From assembly GCA_011109175.1 (NCBI GenBank), contig RDEW01000021.1:259080-323079 (forward strand): 64,000 nt of DNA. Reading direction: 5' to 3'. The position numbers and the translations under genes are program-made. The stretch is from Dicyema japonicum. Its lineage: Eukaryota > Dicyemida > Rhombozoa > Dicyemidae. This document shows positions 35,280 through 46,849 of this stretch, piece by piece. The notes below the pieces were generated by a model. It was not told the DNA's origin, made no database searches, and worked only from the letters and a program-made list of their open reading frames with translations. Numbering within the stretch: position 1 is the stretch's first letter; every line of letters begins with the position of its first letter.

Positions 35280-35390
35280 CTAAAAAGTCACCACGAATGT
35301 GAGACTCAGTGGCTTCTCAGTTGATCTCCGTTTCAATCATGGAAGCAACGCAACGTCGATTATGTCGGCGGGGACCATTTTTGATTAATT
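35280..35390 (+). repeat. Dispersed repeat E (ggcaacgcaacgtcgat)
   Basis: taaaaagtcaccacgaatg, gttgatctccgttt and gcaacgcaacgtcgatta recur in the same order at 54945-55065. A more distant relative lies at 61450-61590. In both 35 kb and 54-55 kb it sits close to a repeat-D copy, so D and E may be halves of one element. Confidence 0.6.
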
Positions 35391-35542
35391 TAAGTAATCC
35401 GTATATAATCCACAAGTAATTTTATTAATAAACTTCATTATTCGATGACGTAAGCAAACTTTATAAACTTAGACAATTATTATTTTCACATTGGTAGTAA
35501 AATCAATTTTAATTAATTTTGCTAAAATATATATTATTTCAT

Positions 35543-35634
35543 CACCGTCATAGTCACGTGACTGTGTTACTCCCCCACGTTTATCACATAACATCTTCTA
35601 CCGTCATAGTCACGTGGCTATATTACTTCCCCAC
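35543..35634 (+). repeat. Duplicated 34-bp block with CACGTG
   Basis: accgtcatagtcacgtg plus about 17 further bases occurs at 35543-35576 and again at 35600-35634 with three to four differences. Each copy carries one E-box (CACGTG). They lie 360-450 bp upstream of the zinc-finger gene start. They could be duplicated regulatory sites, but this is position-based inference only. Confidence 0.45.
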
Positions 35635-35997
35635 AACTGTTTTTATTTTTAATGTTCTCATTGATATCGAGACGACTGGAAGTATAGGCATAAAGTAACT
35701 AATTTTCTCGAGAGAAGCGTCTATGAGACTCTCGTCTGGCACACTCAGAACCCGTCCATGAAACCATTGACTCCTCCAGTTGATATCCGTGGTCACCATA
35801 AGCACCAAATTCTCCCATAGCCCGTAAGAATAAGGTAGATAATTAATTCATTAGAATTAAATTGAAGTGTGACGTAATACGTGTATAAAGTATATTGTAT
35901 CGTTCATGTAAAATTATATACATTTTATGGACGGTTCAGCCTTCAGTTTAGAGAGGAGGAAGGTAATCTTGGTTGATAGTCGAAGGTTAATGGAGTT

Positions 35998-36804
35998 ATG
36001 AAAAAGCAAAAGAAAGCTTTTATCTGCGTGTTATGCAAATACAAGTCTTCTTATTACAGCAATCTCTACGTCCACATGAGAATTCACACAGGTATGACTC
36101 GATCTCTTGGTGGATCACTCCATTTGGGCTTTTAATGCAATTTACTACGAAATTTGAAATATTAATTAACTTTAGGAGAGAGACCTTACTTTTGTGGAGA
36201 ATGTGGGCATCGTACCAGTCAGGGAAGTACGCTGAAGATGCACATCAAGTTTCACCATCCTCGGAGAGACTGCTTCAACATGGATAGTAATAGGAGATTT
36301 AGGCTACATAATATTAATGAAAATGAAAAAAATGAAATTGTTTGGTTTTGTCGATAACCCTAGGTCTTGGCTCCCATTATAAACGAACGGATCATCACAA
36401 CCTTCGAATCCCTTAAACTGAATCTCGATATTCTTGAAAAAAAATCAAATGCCAAAATTAAAGAACCCGAAGACGGCCAAACGGTCCAATCTAATCTGAA
36501 TGATCACTCCCATTTGAGTAATCACTATTTCGAGCAGCCACAACAGTCCATGATTCCCCAAAACATCGGACTCCAACTCAATCTTTTCATTGCTGCTCGT
36601 CTATTTCAGCAAGAGTTATTTTACTTACAAAATAATCAATATTTTGATGGAACCAACCAATCTAGAGAAGAGGTTCTGAACTTGATGGAAAATGGGAGAG
36701 CCATAACTGGACGTTTATCTTCTAAGATTGACACGATCGTGGATTCCGAATTCAAGAGATCTCTCTGTTCTATATTGAGTGAGTTGAATGACCTTTTTCG
36801 TTAA
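35998..36804 (+). CDS. Two-finger C2H2 zinc-finger protein
   Basis: A probable nucleic-acid-binding regulator. Exon 1 (35998-36091) encodes finger 1, FICVLCKYKSSYYSNLYVHM, ending in the RIHTG part of the H-linker. An 84-nt intron (36092-36175) splits the TGERP linker codon. Exon 2 encodes finger 2, YFCGECGHRTSQGSTLKMHI then KFHH. A 24-nt intron (36340-36363) joins an Asn/Gln-rich C-terminal part of about 147 residues with no known domain, ending at 36804. Phases agree at both junctions and no indel is needed. Upstream, duplicated E-box blocks lie at 35.55 kb. A full-length product of about 230 residues is predicted. Orthology not assigned. Confidence 0.86.
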
Positions 36805-37600
36805 TTACTATAATTTTCAAATAATACATGCAGATTTATGGATTTTAGTGATTCTTACCACTTAATTAATTTTACTTTAAATATTAAACTGTTATCATCT
36901 AGGCAGTGGGTCTATTGGCCATGCACTGCGGGTCGCTATTTTTTTCAAAGTATGACTAAATTTTCACTTGCCATGAAGGAAAGGAGACATTTGGTAGAAT
37001 TGATGTTTCTTAACCTGTTGGCAAATTGATAAAATGTTAAATGAGACATGGAATAATCTTTTACGAGAAAACTGTTGACTTGAAAGGGCTTTTTTCTGTT
37101 AGATAATCTTGCTTAACGACCTCGTTTATACATGAAACGTGTTGTATAAATTAATTCTAATCAATATTGAATTTTTCTGGTAAACTTTTTTCAAATTTGA
37201 AAAGATCAGTAATTTTAAGCTTACAAATTCCTCGTGATGTGGAAAATGTAAAATACATCAAAAAGATTTACACAAGCATAGTACAAGACGCTTTCGCTGG
37301 TGGACTACATATTTGTCAAAAACATATGTGGAGGGAGATCTAAATGTAAAAAATCCAATCAGGTTGAAAAATTGAGCCTTAATAAAATACTTGGATGTTA
37401 ATAAATATAAAATTAATCAAAAAAATAATTCTAGGATTTTAAGGTAATTAAATTTACAATTAATGTTTCGCAAGTTTTAAACTTACAATTAATGTTTCCT
37501 AAATAGAGAGGTTCATGAGTTGTGGGCATGTTTCACGTGGAGAAAATTGGATACCAGTTTCAATTTGAAAACTAAAAAGAACCATAATTATTTTTCTGTC
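36805..37600. other. No assigned gene; weak coding-like text
   Basis: A 63-codon open frame (36838-37029) shows no domain. Around 37205-37330 a plus-strand reading (PRDVENVKYIKKIYTSIV, then AFAGGLHICQKHMW) looks protein-like but has no supported exon boundary. The rest is AT-rich. Confidence 0.25.
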
Positions 37601-37759
37601 TATCTGTTCAACGACCTCTTGGAAGTCAGACAGGATGATGGCGGCTATTGAGCGGGCGGCTCCCAAAGATCGGATTGGCTAACTAATTTTTTTGGGAGAA
37701 ATTCTCTGGTGATGTAAATCCCGTGGCTTAATCTCTCAATAGAGAAGTCTAAAGCCATG

Positions 37760-38000
37760 AGAATTTCACATTATAGAAAGTTTTTCCAACAGGAGTACCA
37801 CTGAGTGGTATCAGCAATGTTGATCATTTGAGTTATTTGGGTGTGTGCTTTGGATGTAGAGGAGATTATGTTGAAAATGCCAAAATGAAAAAAAGCCTTA
37901 CCAAGCACTTCTGTGTCTACGAAAATTCGATTTGAAGAGGAGACATTTATCTTTATCATTGAAGAACTGATGTGGAGGATTGTATTTTTTTCCTAAGAGA
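37760..38000 (+). pseudogene. LINE fragment
   Basis: On the plus strand, TGVPLSGISNVDHLSYLGV followed by NAKMKKSLTKHF has the palm-thumb spacing of a non-LTR RT (x-x-x-Y/F-L-G-V/I). It appears to be the start of a chain of LINE fragments that continues to 39.75 kb. Confidence 0.5.
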
Positions 38001-38408
38001 GAGACAATAACCAATTTTTTAGAAAACGTGGAGGATGGCAATCAAGCTGGCCTAGAAGAGTGAAGAAACACTAGAAGAAGAGGTGGAAACGCTCATTAAC
38101 TCAGTAAGGAGCGTGATAGTGAAACTTCTTTACTTAAATAAATCTTACCTGGAATCTTTCGCGGACCTCAGGTTGAAGAACCACTGGCCTAGATGATACC
38201 AGTTTATTACAAAAGAACATAAAAATCTTAGATTATTATTGAATTTCATTAATAAATTATTTATAATAATTATTTAATAAAACTAACACAATTTTATTTA
38301 TTAAAAGTAAGTTTTATTTTAAATATCTTTATCTTAAAGCATCCAGTAATAATATATCAAATCATAATGCAACATAAATTCAGCTCGTTTCAAAATTTAA
38401 AGTTTTGT

Positions 38409-39873
38409 TCTGTTTTCTACACATAACGTATAAATCTTTCGCCTTTTACTAAAGATTTCCGTGTGTAGGGATATCAATGAATATCTATTTTTTGTCCTCT
38501 TTTGAGGGTTTTTAAAAAGATTATTTAAATAAGATATGTATCTATAACCATAAAAATCAGGCGACTTAATTCTCGAGGTTATGTTGACGACATAGAGAGA
38601 GACATTACATTTGTGATGGAGATATTCTTATCACTTTACGCCATGAGGGGCTCTCCAGCACAGATTATAAGAAGAGCATCAATTCCCCAATCGTTGGAAA
38701 ACCTCTAGTGATTACGTTTAGTTTTCCAGTAGATCCTCATTCTAGTACAGTGATACAGAGGACATTATCCGACTGAAGATTATCAAAAAGGCAATTTAAG
38801 AGGAAACGAGAGTGACTCAAAAACAATTTTGGAGGGTCGAGGCAAGCAAACTAAACACCAAAGACCCTCGTTATGGAAGATCTAGAGAAGAATAACTGGC
38901 CAGAAGTGGATCTTGTTCTACGTAAGAAGCCCCAGATATCTTCAAGAAGCAACTAGATCGTATCCAGGATATCAACCCAATGGAGCTGATCCCGAAAGAA
39001 GATCTTCTTACCTATTCTCCAGACAATCTCAAAGATACTGATATAAAGATAGCGACAGAGGACGTCATGATTGCCATTAGAACGTGCAAAGCTTACGATA
39101 TTATGATTACGGATATGTCTGGGAAGTCTATCGGAAAGAAGAATCAAGTCATTCATTGGCCAAGTGCAAGATTGGTGCTCCAAGAGAGAAATGAGACTCT
39201 CTACTGAGAAATCCAGCGACTTGAGAGTTAGTCGACTACGGAGACACCGTACGCAGCCCTACTCACTTGGTATTTCAAAAGTAAATTCACTCCGACACCT
39301 CGGGATAGTTATCGATGGAGGAGGTTCCTTCATAAAAGATATTAGACGAAAAAGGAAGAAGGCGCTACAAGCGCTTCTCTGTACAAGCAAGTTGTTCGTA
39401 AGCTTGGAGACCTTCTTATACAACTTCATGAAGATTATCCTACCAGAGCTACTATACGGGTGTGAAGCATGGTTTTTCTCTCGTCAAAGGGATAGGATAA
39501 TGTTACTCATAGAAAAGTAGAGAAGGTCAGCAATAAAGTTGGCCTTGGGGAAAAAGCTGTTTGTTGTCCTAAGTATAGAAGAAGACAAGATTCTTGCACC
39601 GGTCAAAAATATTGTGGAGAAGAGGATCAAGGAGATCCGACGCTAGGACGAGATTAAAATGGAGATGGGGTGCATCGGAAGAGTCCAGGCCGCATAGGTG
39701 GACTCGTTAATAACCTTCAACTAACTCCTAATTCCTGTTGAATAAAGTGTTTTCGGTTTCGGATTAGTTCTGTTTTCTACACATAACGTATAAATCTTTC
39801 GCCTTTTACTATAGATTTCCGTGTGTAGGGATATCAATGAATATCTATTTTTGTCCTCTTTTGAGGGTTTTTA
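38409..39873 (+). mobile_element. LINE fragment flanked by 105-bp direct repeats
   Basis: The same block of about 105 bp (from ttctgttttctacacataac to ctcttttgagggttttta) stands at 38409-38515 and 39769-39873, differing by one substitution and one or two indels. Between them is a non-LTR RT relic (+). NSLRHLGIVIDGGGS, then IRRKRKKALQALL and LPELLYGCEAWF give the C-terminal RT region, with an upstream piece at 38980-39200. The long, nearly identical direct repeats are not normal for a LINE. They could be LTR-like ends, a host duplication, or two copies of a third element. Confidence 0.7.
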
Positions 39874-40189
39874 AGAAGCTAAATTAATTAATTCTGGAGC
39901 AAATGCCGAAAAACTGTATTTTCTTAAGCTCTATCCTCGGTGAATAACTTATCCACATAATTCTTGGGACATCTTGAGACAATTTCAAGACATAACCACA
40001 GGGATAATTTTTACTCGGGGTCTATACAGGATCGAGAGATCTCTCAAGAATGTCAATTTTGTGAAAATTTTTACCTTATTAGGATACTCCGACTTCAAGA
40101 CATTTTGTGAATCAAGTACGTATCCACCATACAGAGGACATTATCCCGGAAACTGAGGTTGAAACCAGTGTGGATCCAATGACGCCACT

Positions 40190-40562
40190 TAAAAAAAAAT
40201 AGAAATCAAGTAGCCGATTGCACCAATTTCTTTTCAACTTTAATTTATTGACGGAAGAAATCAAACATTTTTGTAAACTGTAGACATACTTATGGGTATT
40301 TAATATTTTATTTAGAAAAAAAGTTCACCCACACCTTGCGATGAAAACAGAGCTATAACATGCTGCTCCTCCATGCTTCACTGTCGGTATGATGCATTTT
40401 TTCAAATTCTTGATGTGTTTTCCGCCATATATTTGTTATAATTCAGACCAAAAAATTCTATTTTGGTTTCATACGACCATAAAATTTTTATTATATATTT
40501 CAAATCTTTTTTAAAAATACTTTGAGTTATTGAGCGACTGCCAACCTTTTATTGAAAATTCA
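40190..40562 (-). pseudogene. Tc1/mariner transposase relic
   Basis: Read on the minus strand, a Tc1-type sequence appears. SYETKIEFFGLN corresponds to WSDETKFxLFG; then comes KYMAENTSR, then a TVKHGGG-like stretch before a VFIARCG-like strand. Several frame changes. The second catalytic Asp region is present but broken; the copy is dead. Confidence 0.75.
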
Positions 40563-40568
40563 ATAATT

Positions 40569-40957
40569 TTAAAGAGTTTTATTTTTTACGGAAAACACAA
40601 TTAAATCAAAAATTACTACTCGCTTATAAACTTTTCTCCTCTTAAAAGAGGAGTCGCTGACCTGAATGCCATCCGTTTCAACCTCACTCAGGTTACCTGG
40701 AACGTCATTGAACTGAACTGTCAATTCCACCAGTTGATTGGTTGCTGTAACCAAATCATCCTTGATAGTGTGCATCCCATACGTATACTCCACCAACATG
40801 CTCTCCAACGTTTTTTTAGGACAACATAAACTAAATAATTGAATGACATTATCTTATGCACTTTAATGGGACATTTTTCGCAAAGGGTACCTACATTTTT
40901 TGACCTCCTAATTACGACTAAATTCAAATGTACTCTTTCAGAAGATTTGTCCATCAT
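40569..40957 (-). CDS. Hypothetical small protein, possibly spliced
   Basis: Two overlapping minus frames look like exons. MMDKSSERVHLNLVVIRRSK starts at about 40957; LESMLVEYTYGMHTIKDDLV then NQLVELTVQFNDV ends in a Lys/Arg-rich tail at 40569. The middle part has helix-forming composition suggestive of a short coiled coil. GT and AG sites are present between them but I could not settle one junction. Not recognised. Confidence 0.4.
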
Positions 40958-41479
40958 TTTAGCATAAAATAATAACTAATTTATTCACAATAAAATTTCA
41001 ATTTATTTATTCAAGTCAAAACCTAGGAAAAGGAAACCGTTTATGTATCTTGTTGATAATTTAAAAAAGGGAATTTCTTCCATCCTGTTTGTCCAGAAAT
41101 ACTTTTTCATAATTGTTATAGGACATACGAGTTTTCTATAACTTTTTCATAATGTGGGTTCCTGACATCGTCTATGGAAACTTCGTCCTTCCATTTCCGT
41201 TCAGAAACATTTTTCCATTAATAGTCGGCTAGAGAAATCCTTTTAAGATAGCCTTACTATCTGTCCTATCGACACCCTGTCTATACACCGTCCTAGTCGC
41301 AAAAATGATTGAATAGACATGAATAGTTCGTGACCTTGATGACACGAGAATTACGAATTACGTTAGAAAGTAGACATTACCGTACATCTACTGCTCTATC
41401 TGTCCATATATATCTACAGATTGGCATCCCTTCAGTTGTTTTGTTCCATTAACTACCATAATATCCACTTTAGAGGTCG

Positions 41480-42440
41480 TCGCTAGTAGTGCCAGTTCAT
41501 AATGCCGTTTCTTAAGGAATGGAAGTTCAACAGCTTTGGTTAGGAAACCAATTTTTTAAATCCATCAATGTTGTTGAGAATATCTCCGTCGGCCTTAGTA
41601 TAATCTCCTTCAATACATTAGCAACTTTTCCTAGGAGAATAGGAGTTAGTTCACCTCTATTTCTCGTAGCTGATTTTGCGGGCCAAGGTTTCTCTCTTTT
41701 CTGGTTGTTAAGCAAAGTTGATGCTGTCCATCTTCGAGCTCGGAATACTCTCACATTTGAAAGATCATCTTCTCGGTACTAGGACATTTGGCCGAGAGGA
41801 CATTAGGCCGACGTTTAGTATACATGTTACATTATGTAAAACATGTACAGTTCCATTAGTGTACGCTATTGCTCGAGAAAAATCTCAACAAATGTATGAA
41901 CAAATATTTTCAACACTGAAAGAGAAAAGGCCACAATTGAATCCACTATCATTTACCATAGATTATGAGCGAGCAGCGATCAATGCTATCAACAGAATTT
42001 TTCCAAATGCAAATGTGTATGGCTGCTACTTTCACTTTGGGTAGTGTTTATGGCGAAAATACAAAATCTAGGACTGCAGGCATGGCATAATGACCCAGCA
42101 AATGCAAACTTAATTAAAAGTATTCAAGCACTGTTTCTGTACCTCAAGTCATTGAGAGTTTCCGAGCGCTCCTTGAAAATATAGATGACGAGACTGATGA
42201 CGTGTTGGGAGATTTTCTGACCTATTTTGAGACAACATGGATCGGAGCCTTGAAGAAGACCATTGTTTAGTTTGGAAATGTGGAATGTACACGACAGACA
42301 GGCTGAAGGCCTCCCAAGAACTACGAATTCACTTGAAGGATGGCACAGATCTTTTCACAAAGAGTATCTGTCGGTCTAGTATCTATCGGCCAAATGTCTG
42401 TCGGCCAATTGTCTGGACACCATCTTCTCCAGTAAAATGA
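41480..42440 (+). pseudogene. MULE (Mutator-like) transposase relic
   Basis: The frame 41718-42044 reads PLVYAIAREKSQQMYEQIF, then LSFTIDYERAAINAI and NANVYGCYFHFG. This is the core of the MULE transposase domain (PLVYALL..., TDFExAxxxA, GCxFHF). The next 60 bp continue WRKIQNLGLQAW in another frame, and DFLTYFETTWIGAL follows. Imperfect inverted GGCCGA-rich tracts at about 41788-41815 and 42368-42412 lie within or near the copy. Multiple stops make it inactive. Confidence 0.85.
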
Positions 42441-43935
42441 AACTAAGTCTTTACGTGTCCAATAGACTATACCAGTGTCAAGTCTTCGACAGGGAATTAA
42501 GCCAAAATTTCCACTACATTAATATCGGATCCCTTACTCAATTTATTGGGAAGGATTCAATGTAATGAGACTACATAAACGATCGCTCCTTGTCTCAGTC
42601 AACGTAAACAAGGCACTCGGCTAAATATAAATAAATAATTTCAAAACAAATTATATTCAAAAATATTAAACTTTGGTTGGAAAATTTCATGGAATCAATG
42701 ACTCGACTACTTCCAATGGAGTACCTCTCCTTCCTTATTTCCAAGGAGATACAGGGGCTATAGAAGAAATGCTAGATACTCTGATCCCATGGTTTACTCA
42801 ACTCCGACTTGAGATTTTCATACCAAGTTGTTTGTAAGTTATAGTGTTCAAATTTCTCACATTATACCGACTGTAGATAATTCTTGAAAATCATCTGTAT
42901 CCCCACTCTTTGGGGGTTCCCATAACCGAAGGACTGGGTGTTTTCCTTCCTTTCCGCTATGGACTTGTAATATTGGAAGGTCTGCTTTAGTAACCATGGG
43001 AACTAGATACTCTTAGTTAGTCGTTGTTCTGGATTCTAATTGGTTGTTCAACGGCACACTGTTTTATTATTTCTATCATGTGGGTCACTCGCTTGTGGAA
43101 CAACTGCCTGATTAGTAGCCAAATACACAACCCCTCCCCTATCAAGCAACTACCAACTAGTTTCCTTGGTAGTTGCTACGGGATGAGCAGAAAGCTGTTG
43201 CTAAAAGTATAATAATTTTGCGCCTCTCTACGTCTTGGCCTTAAAATGTTTGGGACCGAATTGTCGTTGTGTCCGTTTATCGATCCATATCGCTATCATC
43301 CACTTTCGTAGAGGGCGGCCGTTTTCCAAGGCATGCCTGTCTCAACATGACGTTAAAAAACGCGCTTTCCTCTGCTGGCCACTACCTTTTGGAGCGACTG
43401 AAATTTTTGTGAAAATTGGATTGTATGAACTTATATAAGAAAATTATTAAGGCCAATATGTTAATTGCTATATAAATTTAACACTATTTGCTTCATTTAT
43501 CGTTAAGAGTACATCTCTGCTACCTCTCATCTTTTGGAACTGGCATGCTACGAGGACATCCCACTGGTCTCTAACGAAGATATTTCGACTGACTCTTATG
43601 GCCAAATGGGGAATAACAGAGAATTGATGGCACACTTTTCTTATGAGAGGAGAAGGATTACCATCGATTAGATAATTTAATCGTTTAACCTTTATTAATT
43701 TAAATAATAAATTCAAAAAAATTGTTGTGTAATCTATATTTATATGTTTCTCACTTAACGAATGGTTTAAAAATTATAAGCAATTTAAATTGAGAATATT
43801 ATTTTAATGATCGACGAAACTGTGTAGGCTAGAAATAACTATGTTAGTTATTTTTTGGAACATTAAAGAATCCTCAATTTTTTAATTGATTGTATTCAAT
43901 TGGTTATCCCCTAATTCCTCAATTACACACGAGGT
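42441..43935. repeat. Dispersed repeats, no gene seen
   Basis: Around 42900-42965 gggttcccataaccgaagg resembles 21610-21660. The text caagcaactaccaactag then cttggtagttgctac (43140-43185) resembles 17420-17450 and is itself an imperfect hairpin. A minus frame at 43468-43716 (82 codons) has no recognisable domain. Confidence 0.45.
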
Positions 43936-43939
43936 TATA

Positions 43940-44290
43940 GTTGATGTTATTAGCAAAGTTAATGTTGAAAGAAACTTCTATTACTCAGTTCAGATGCTGC
44001 CTCTTTATTATTTCACAAGAAAATTATGAGAAACTGTATACAAACATTTGTTACACGATTGTGCTTTCCAGATGAAATTTCATTATCTTAAGGTGGATAA
44101 ATTAATTTCATCTATCAAGGTACTTGTGGTCAAAAATAACTCACGGTGTCAGTTATTTAAGAAAAAGGTTATCCTTCTGAGCCAGTTGTAACTAGAAGGG
44201 GAAGTTGGTTAAATGCAACCCACATAAAACATGCAAAATTTTTTATCAAAGACCTTGGTCGTAGCGATGATTAAATGGATCCAACTCTAC
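43940..44290 (+). pseudogene. hAT-type transposase relic
   Basis: A plus-strand reading across frames gives KVDKLISSIKVLVVKNNSRC, then EPVVTRRGSWLNATHIKHAK. This resembles the (T)RWGTWLxAALYYAxH stretch of a hAT/DUF659-like transposase group. Several frame changes; dead. Confidence 0.55.
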
Positions 44291-44449
44291 GCTAAAAATT
44301 AACACAGATTATCAATATTTGTACTGGTATACAAATTAAAAAAATCTATAATAAATCCATTACTTTATTGAATTTAAAAGACATAAGGCGAGAATATGTT
44401 CATTATTTAGCAATGTCCGCCGAACCAGAGAAGTTAACTAATTTGAGAT

Positions 44450-44545
44450 TCCACTTTTACCATGTATCTCTGGATACGCGCTGTAAGTCGTTTCCATCCT
44501 CCCCTGTTTCTCGCATCCGCCCTCAGATCATCCAGATCCTCTCCT
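44450..44545 (-). pseudogene. LINE 3' tail fragment
   Basis: The minus strand resembles the end of the 57.65-kb LINE ORF (region DLDMLRSTACNRGGWKRL). Only about 95 bp remain. Confidence 0.45.
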
Positions 44546-44689
44546 GTTTTCAGTTTCCTTTTTATGCAAGTGTTCAAGTGAGTGAATTTTTTTATTTTAA
44601 GGACAACTTTTCGGTTGCGCCCACTATATCATGATAATTTTTTAAATACAATAAAATTTAAAATATAAAAAAAATAAATTAAAATATTA

Positions 44690-44980
44690 TATTTTCCACT
44701 AAAAATTGAGTTTGGTCTGTGATTTGTGTCTTCCGGAGCGACCACAATCCTATCCTCATTCGGATGAAGCTCAAGCTCATTTCTGAAAGAAGACTAAACA
44801 TTTTCCTGGAAAACAAAAACGTCAATTGGAAGGACTTTGCTCAACATGTGGGCATAGACATAGCAGATTCGATGGAGTACGTTTCAATTCACTTGACAAA
44901 GCAGTTTCCCATATTAACAAAAGATCGGAAGGCAATGAAGGTATTTATCAGAGATCAATCAAATCCACATTAAATGTCTT
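44690..44980 (+). pseudogene. LINE endonuclease/RT linker fragment
   Basis: FRSDHNPILIRMKLKL resembles the SDHxxV/I motif near the C-terminus of an APE-type LINE endonuclease, followed by about 60 residues of linker-like sequence (NVNWKDFAQHVGIDIAD). One open frame, 44719-44973; truncated on both sides. Confidence 0.6.
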
Positions 44981-45052
44981 GACCACAAACTGAAGAAGAT
45001 TATCAATAACTAATCGCCTCAAAAGCATCCAAAGGCCATTCACATAAATATT

Positions 45053-45418
45053 ATGAAATTTAGCTCTAAATTTGGAAGGCAGAAATCCGTTTATAAATTA
45101 AAGAGACTTGTTTCCTCTTATCAGACTAATAGTAAAACCCCCAAAACTGGAAATAACTTGGATAATGAGGCACCTGAGTTGGTATTATACAATAGAACTT
45201 TTGAAGAAATACTATTTCACATTGATGCAAATAATTCAAAGGAAATCGATGAGAGGCGTCATACAAGAATGATTCCTTCTCAATATGTAAATGAGAATAT
45301 AATTGAAATGCTGTTTCTGTATCAGATGATTGAAAAATTAAAAAACTGCAAAACGTCATTTGAAAAATCAATCGAGAAATATCACAGTGCATGGTCAACA
45401 TGGAAATATGATGATTGA
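45053..45418 (+). CDS. Hypothetical protein, 121 residues
   Basis: An uninterrupted frame from ATG 45053 to a stop at 45416-45418. Composition is charged and helix-rich (EERRHTRMIP-like stretch, then YQMIEKLKNCKTSF). No transposon motif or known domain is recognised. It may be the last exon of a longer gene; the preceding 80 bp belong to no clear frame. It could also be a captured fragment in the surrounding transposon-rich DNA. Confidence 0.38.
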   Translation: MKFSSKFGRQKSVYKLKRLVSSYQTNSKTPKTGNNLDNEAPELVLYNRTFEEILFHIDANNSKEIDERRHTRMIPSQYVNENIIEMLFLYQMIEKLKNCKTSFEKSIEKYHSAWSTWKYDD

Positions 45419-46075
45419 GGACAATGGATAATAATATAATCAGTCAAAATTTAACCTCCAAAATGAATAAAATACAAAATTTATGTTCACATAAATCTTC
45501 ATAATTAAAAGTAGCATAATGAAATGATAAATCAATGACTTATTTGATAGTTGTTTGATGAATCTTGAGCTTTCAATAATAAAGAAATATTAATATAAAC
45601 GAATCTATAAAAATAAAATATAAAACACAGCCCCACAAGAAAGGCGATCAGATCATGTATAATAAACTTTAATAGTTATGGTTAACCACATTAAAATATT
45701 AAATTAATATAATTAAATGTATTAAAGTATTTATTTATTCGATTTAGCATTGTGGATATTTAAACGGAGCTCAGCAAGATCACCTTGTCACACCATGTTA
45801 AACGCGACTGTCATGAGAGATATTAAAGAAGCCGGGTTTACTTGCCTTTTGGAACCCGCCAGTCTTGACAGAGGCGTAACAACTATGTCATGAACCCGAG
45901 GGATGTGTATTGCTGGGATTCAACGGACACTTTTTCTAATGAGAATTTGATTATATCAGCGAGCACTGCTTAATATATGAAAAGGAGGAAGTACAACAGC
46001 ATCGTGGACCCGTTCGTATTCTAATCGATCTTCCTTGAGACGATCAGTTATCTTTTGTATTAGTCCCATCCAAGG
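45419..46075. other. AT-rich spacer, nothing seen
   Basis: No supported feature; long A/T runs with isolated short frames. Confidence 0.4.
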
Positions 46076-46350
46076 TTACCTCTTTTTCCGCAATTTCTAT
46101 TAGTTCACCGAGATCATCGGTCATTTTAGATTTTAGTTTTCAGAGGACTTAAAAGGCGTCCAAGTCCATCCTCAAAATGTGACCGAACAGTCTCCACCTT
46201 AATCGTCTGATTTCTATCAATATTGGTTCTGTGATACATAATTCATATAATTTTGGTATATCTTTATAGTATATCGCATACTGAGTGCCTTAAACCAATT
46301 AGTCGCGCAGCACAACATGTCGCCACGCGGTGTAATAAGAAAATCATTTT
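46076..46350 (-). pseudogene. LINE 3' fragment joined to a shared tail repeat
   Basis: Minus strand near 46200-46150 reads RWRLFGHILRMDLDA, the LINE C-terminal signature. The adjoining 46290-46345 (ccttaaaccaattag... and cgccacgcggtg) recurs at 52990-53040 (aaaccaattagctatg ... ggcgccacgcggcat) and partly at 54780-54830. Confidence 0.65.
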
Positions 46351-46559
46351 AAAATTAAAAAGATAAAAATGGTGTGCAGAAAATTAGAAATTAAGTCAAA
46401 CGGAAGGCCTCAACCTTTTGTTGAATAAATAATTAGAATATGGTGGAGGATGAAAGTAACAATCCAGAGATGTAATTTTGTTATAAACAATACAATGAAT
46501 CAAAATTAGACAAATCCAAAATTATCTCCTTTATCATAGAGTATGGGTTTTTTAATATT

Positions 46560-46770
46560 TTTTATTGTAGGCGGTGGATTTTTACAATGTGTCTAAAATA
46601 ACCAAGCAGATGAAGTCTAGTAATATCATTCAAGTGAGAGAATGGGAATCTTTTATTTTGAATGGTCGTGTAAATTCCTTTCACTCAGACAATGGGACTG
46701 AATTCAAAAACAGTTAAATCAACAAAGTTTGTCAAGAAATTCACATTGGACAAATTCACGGAAGACTTGC
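46560..46770 (+). pseudogene. Second rve integrase fragment
   Basis: VNSFHSDNGTEFKNS (about 46670-46720) repeats the DNG motif seen in the 1.45-kb integrase. Only about 70 codons with stops remain; the Glu motif is not clearly present. Confidence 0.6.
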
Positions 46771-46849
46771 AAGTTTGGATCTCAATGTTTTGAGAAGAGC
46801 CAAAGTTGAGGAAGAGGATCAGTGCGGTGTATAAGAAAAAAATCATCAT

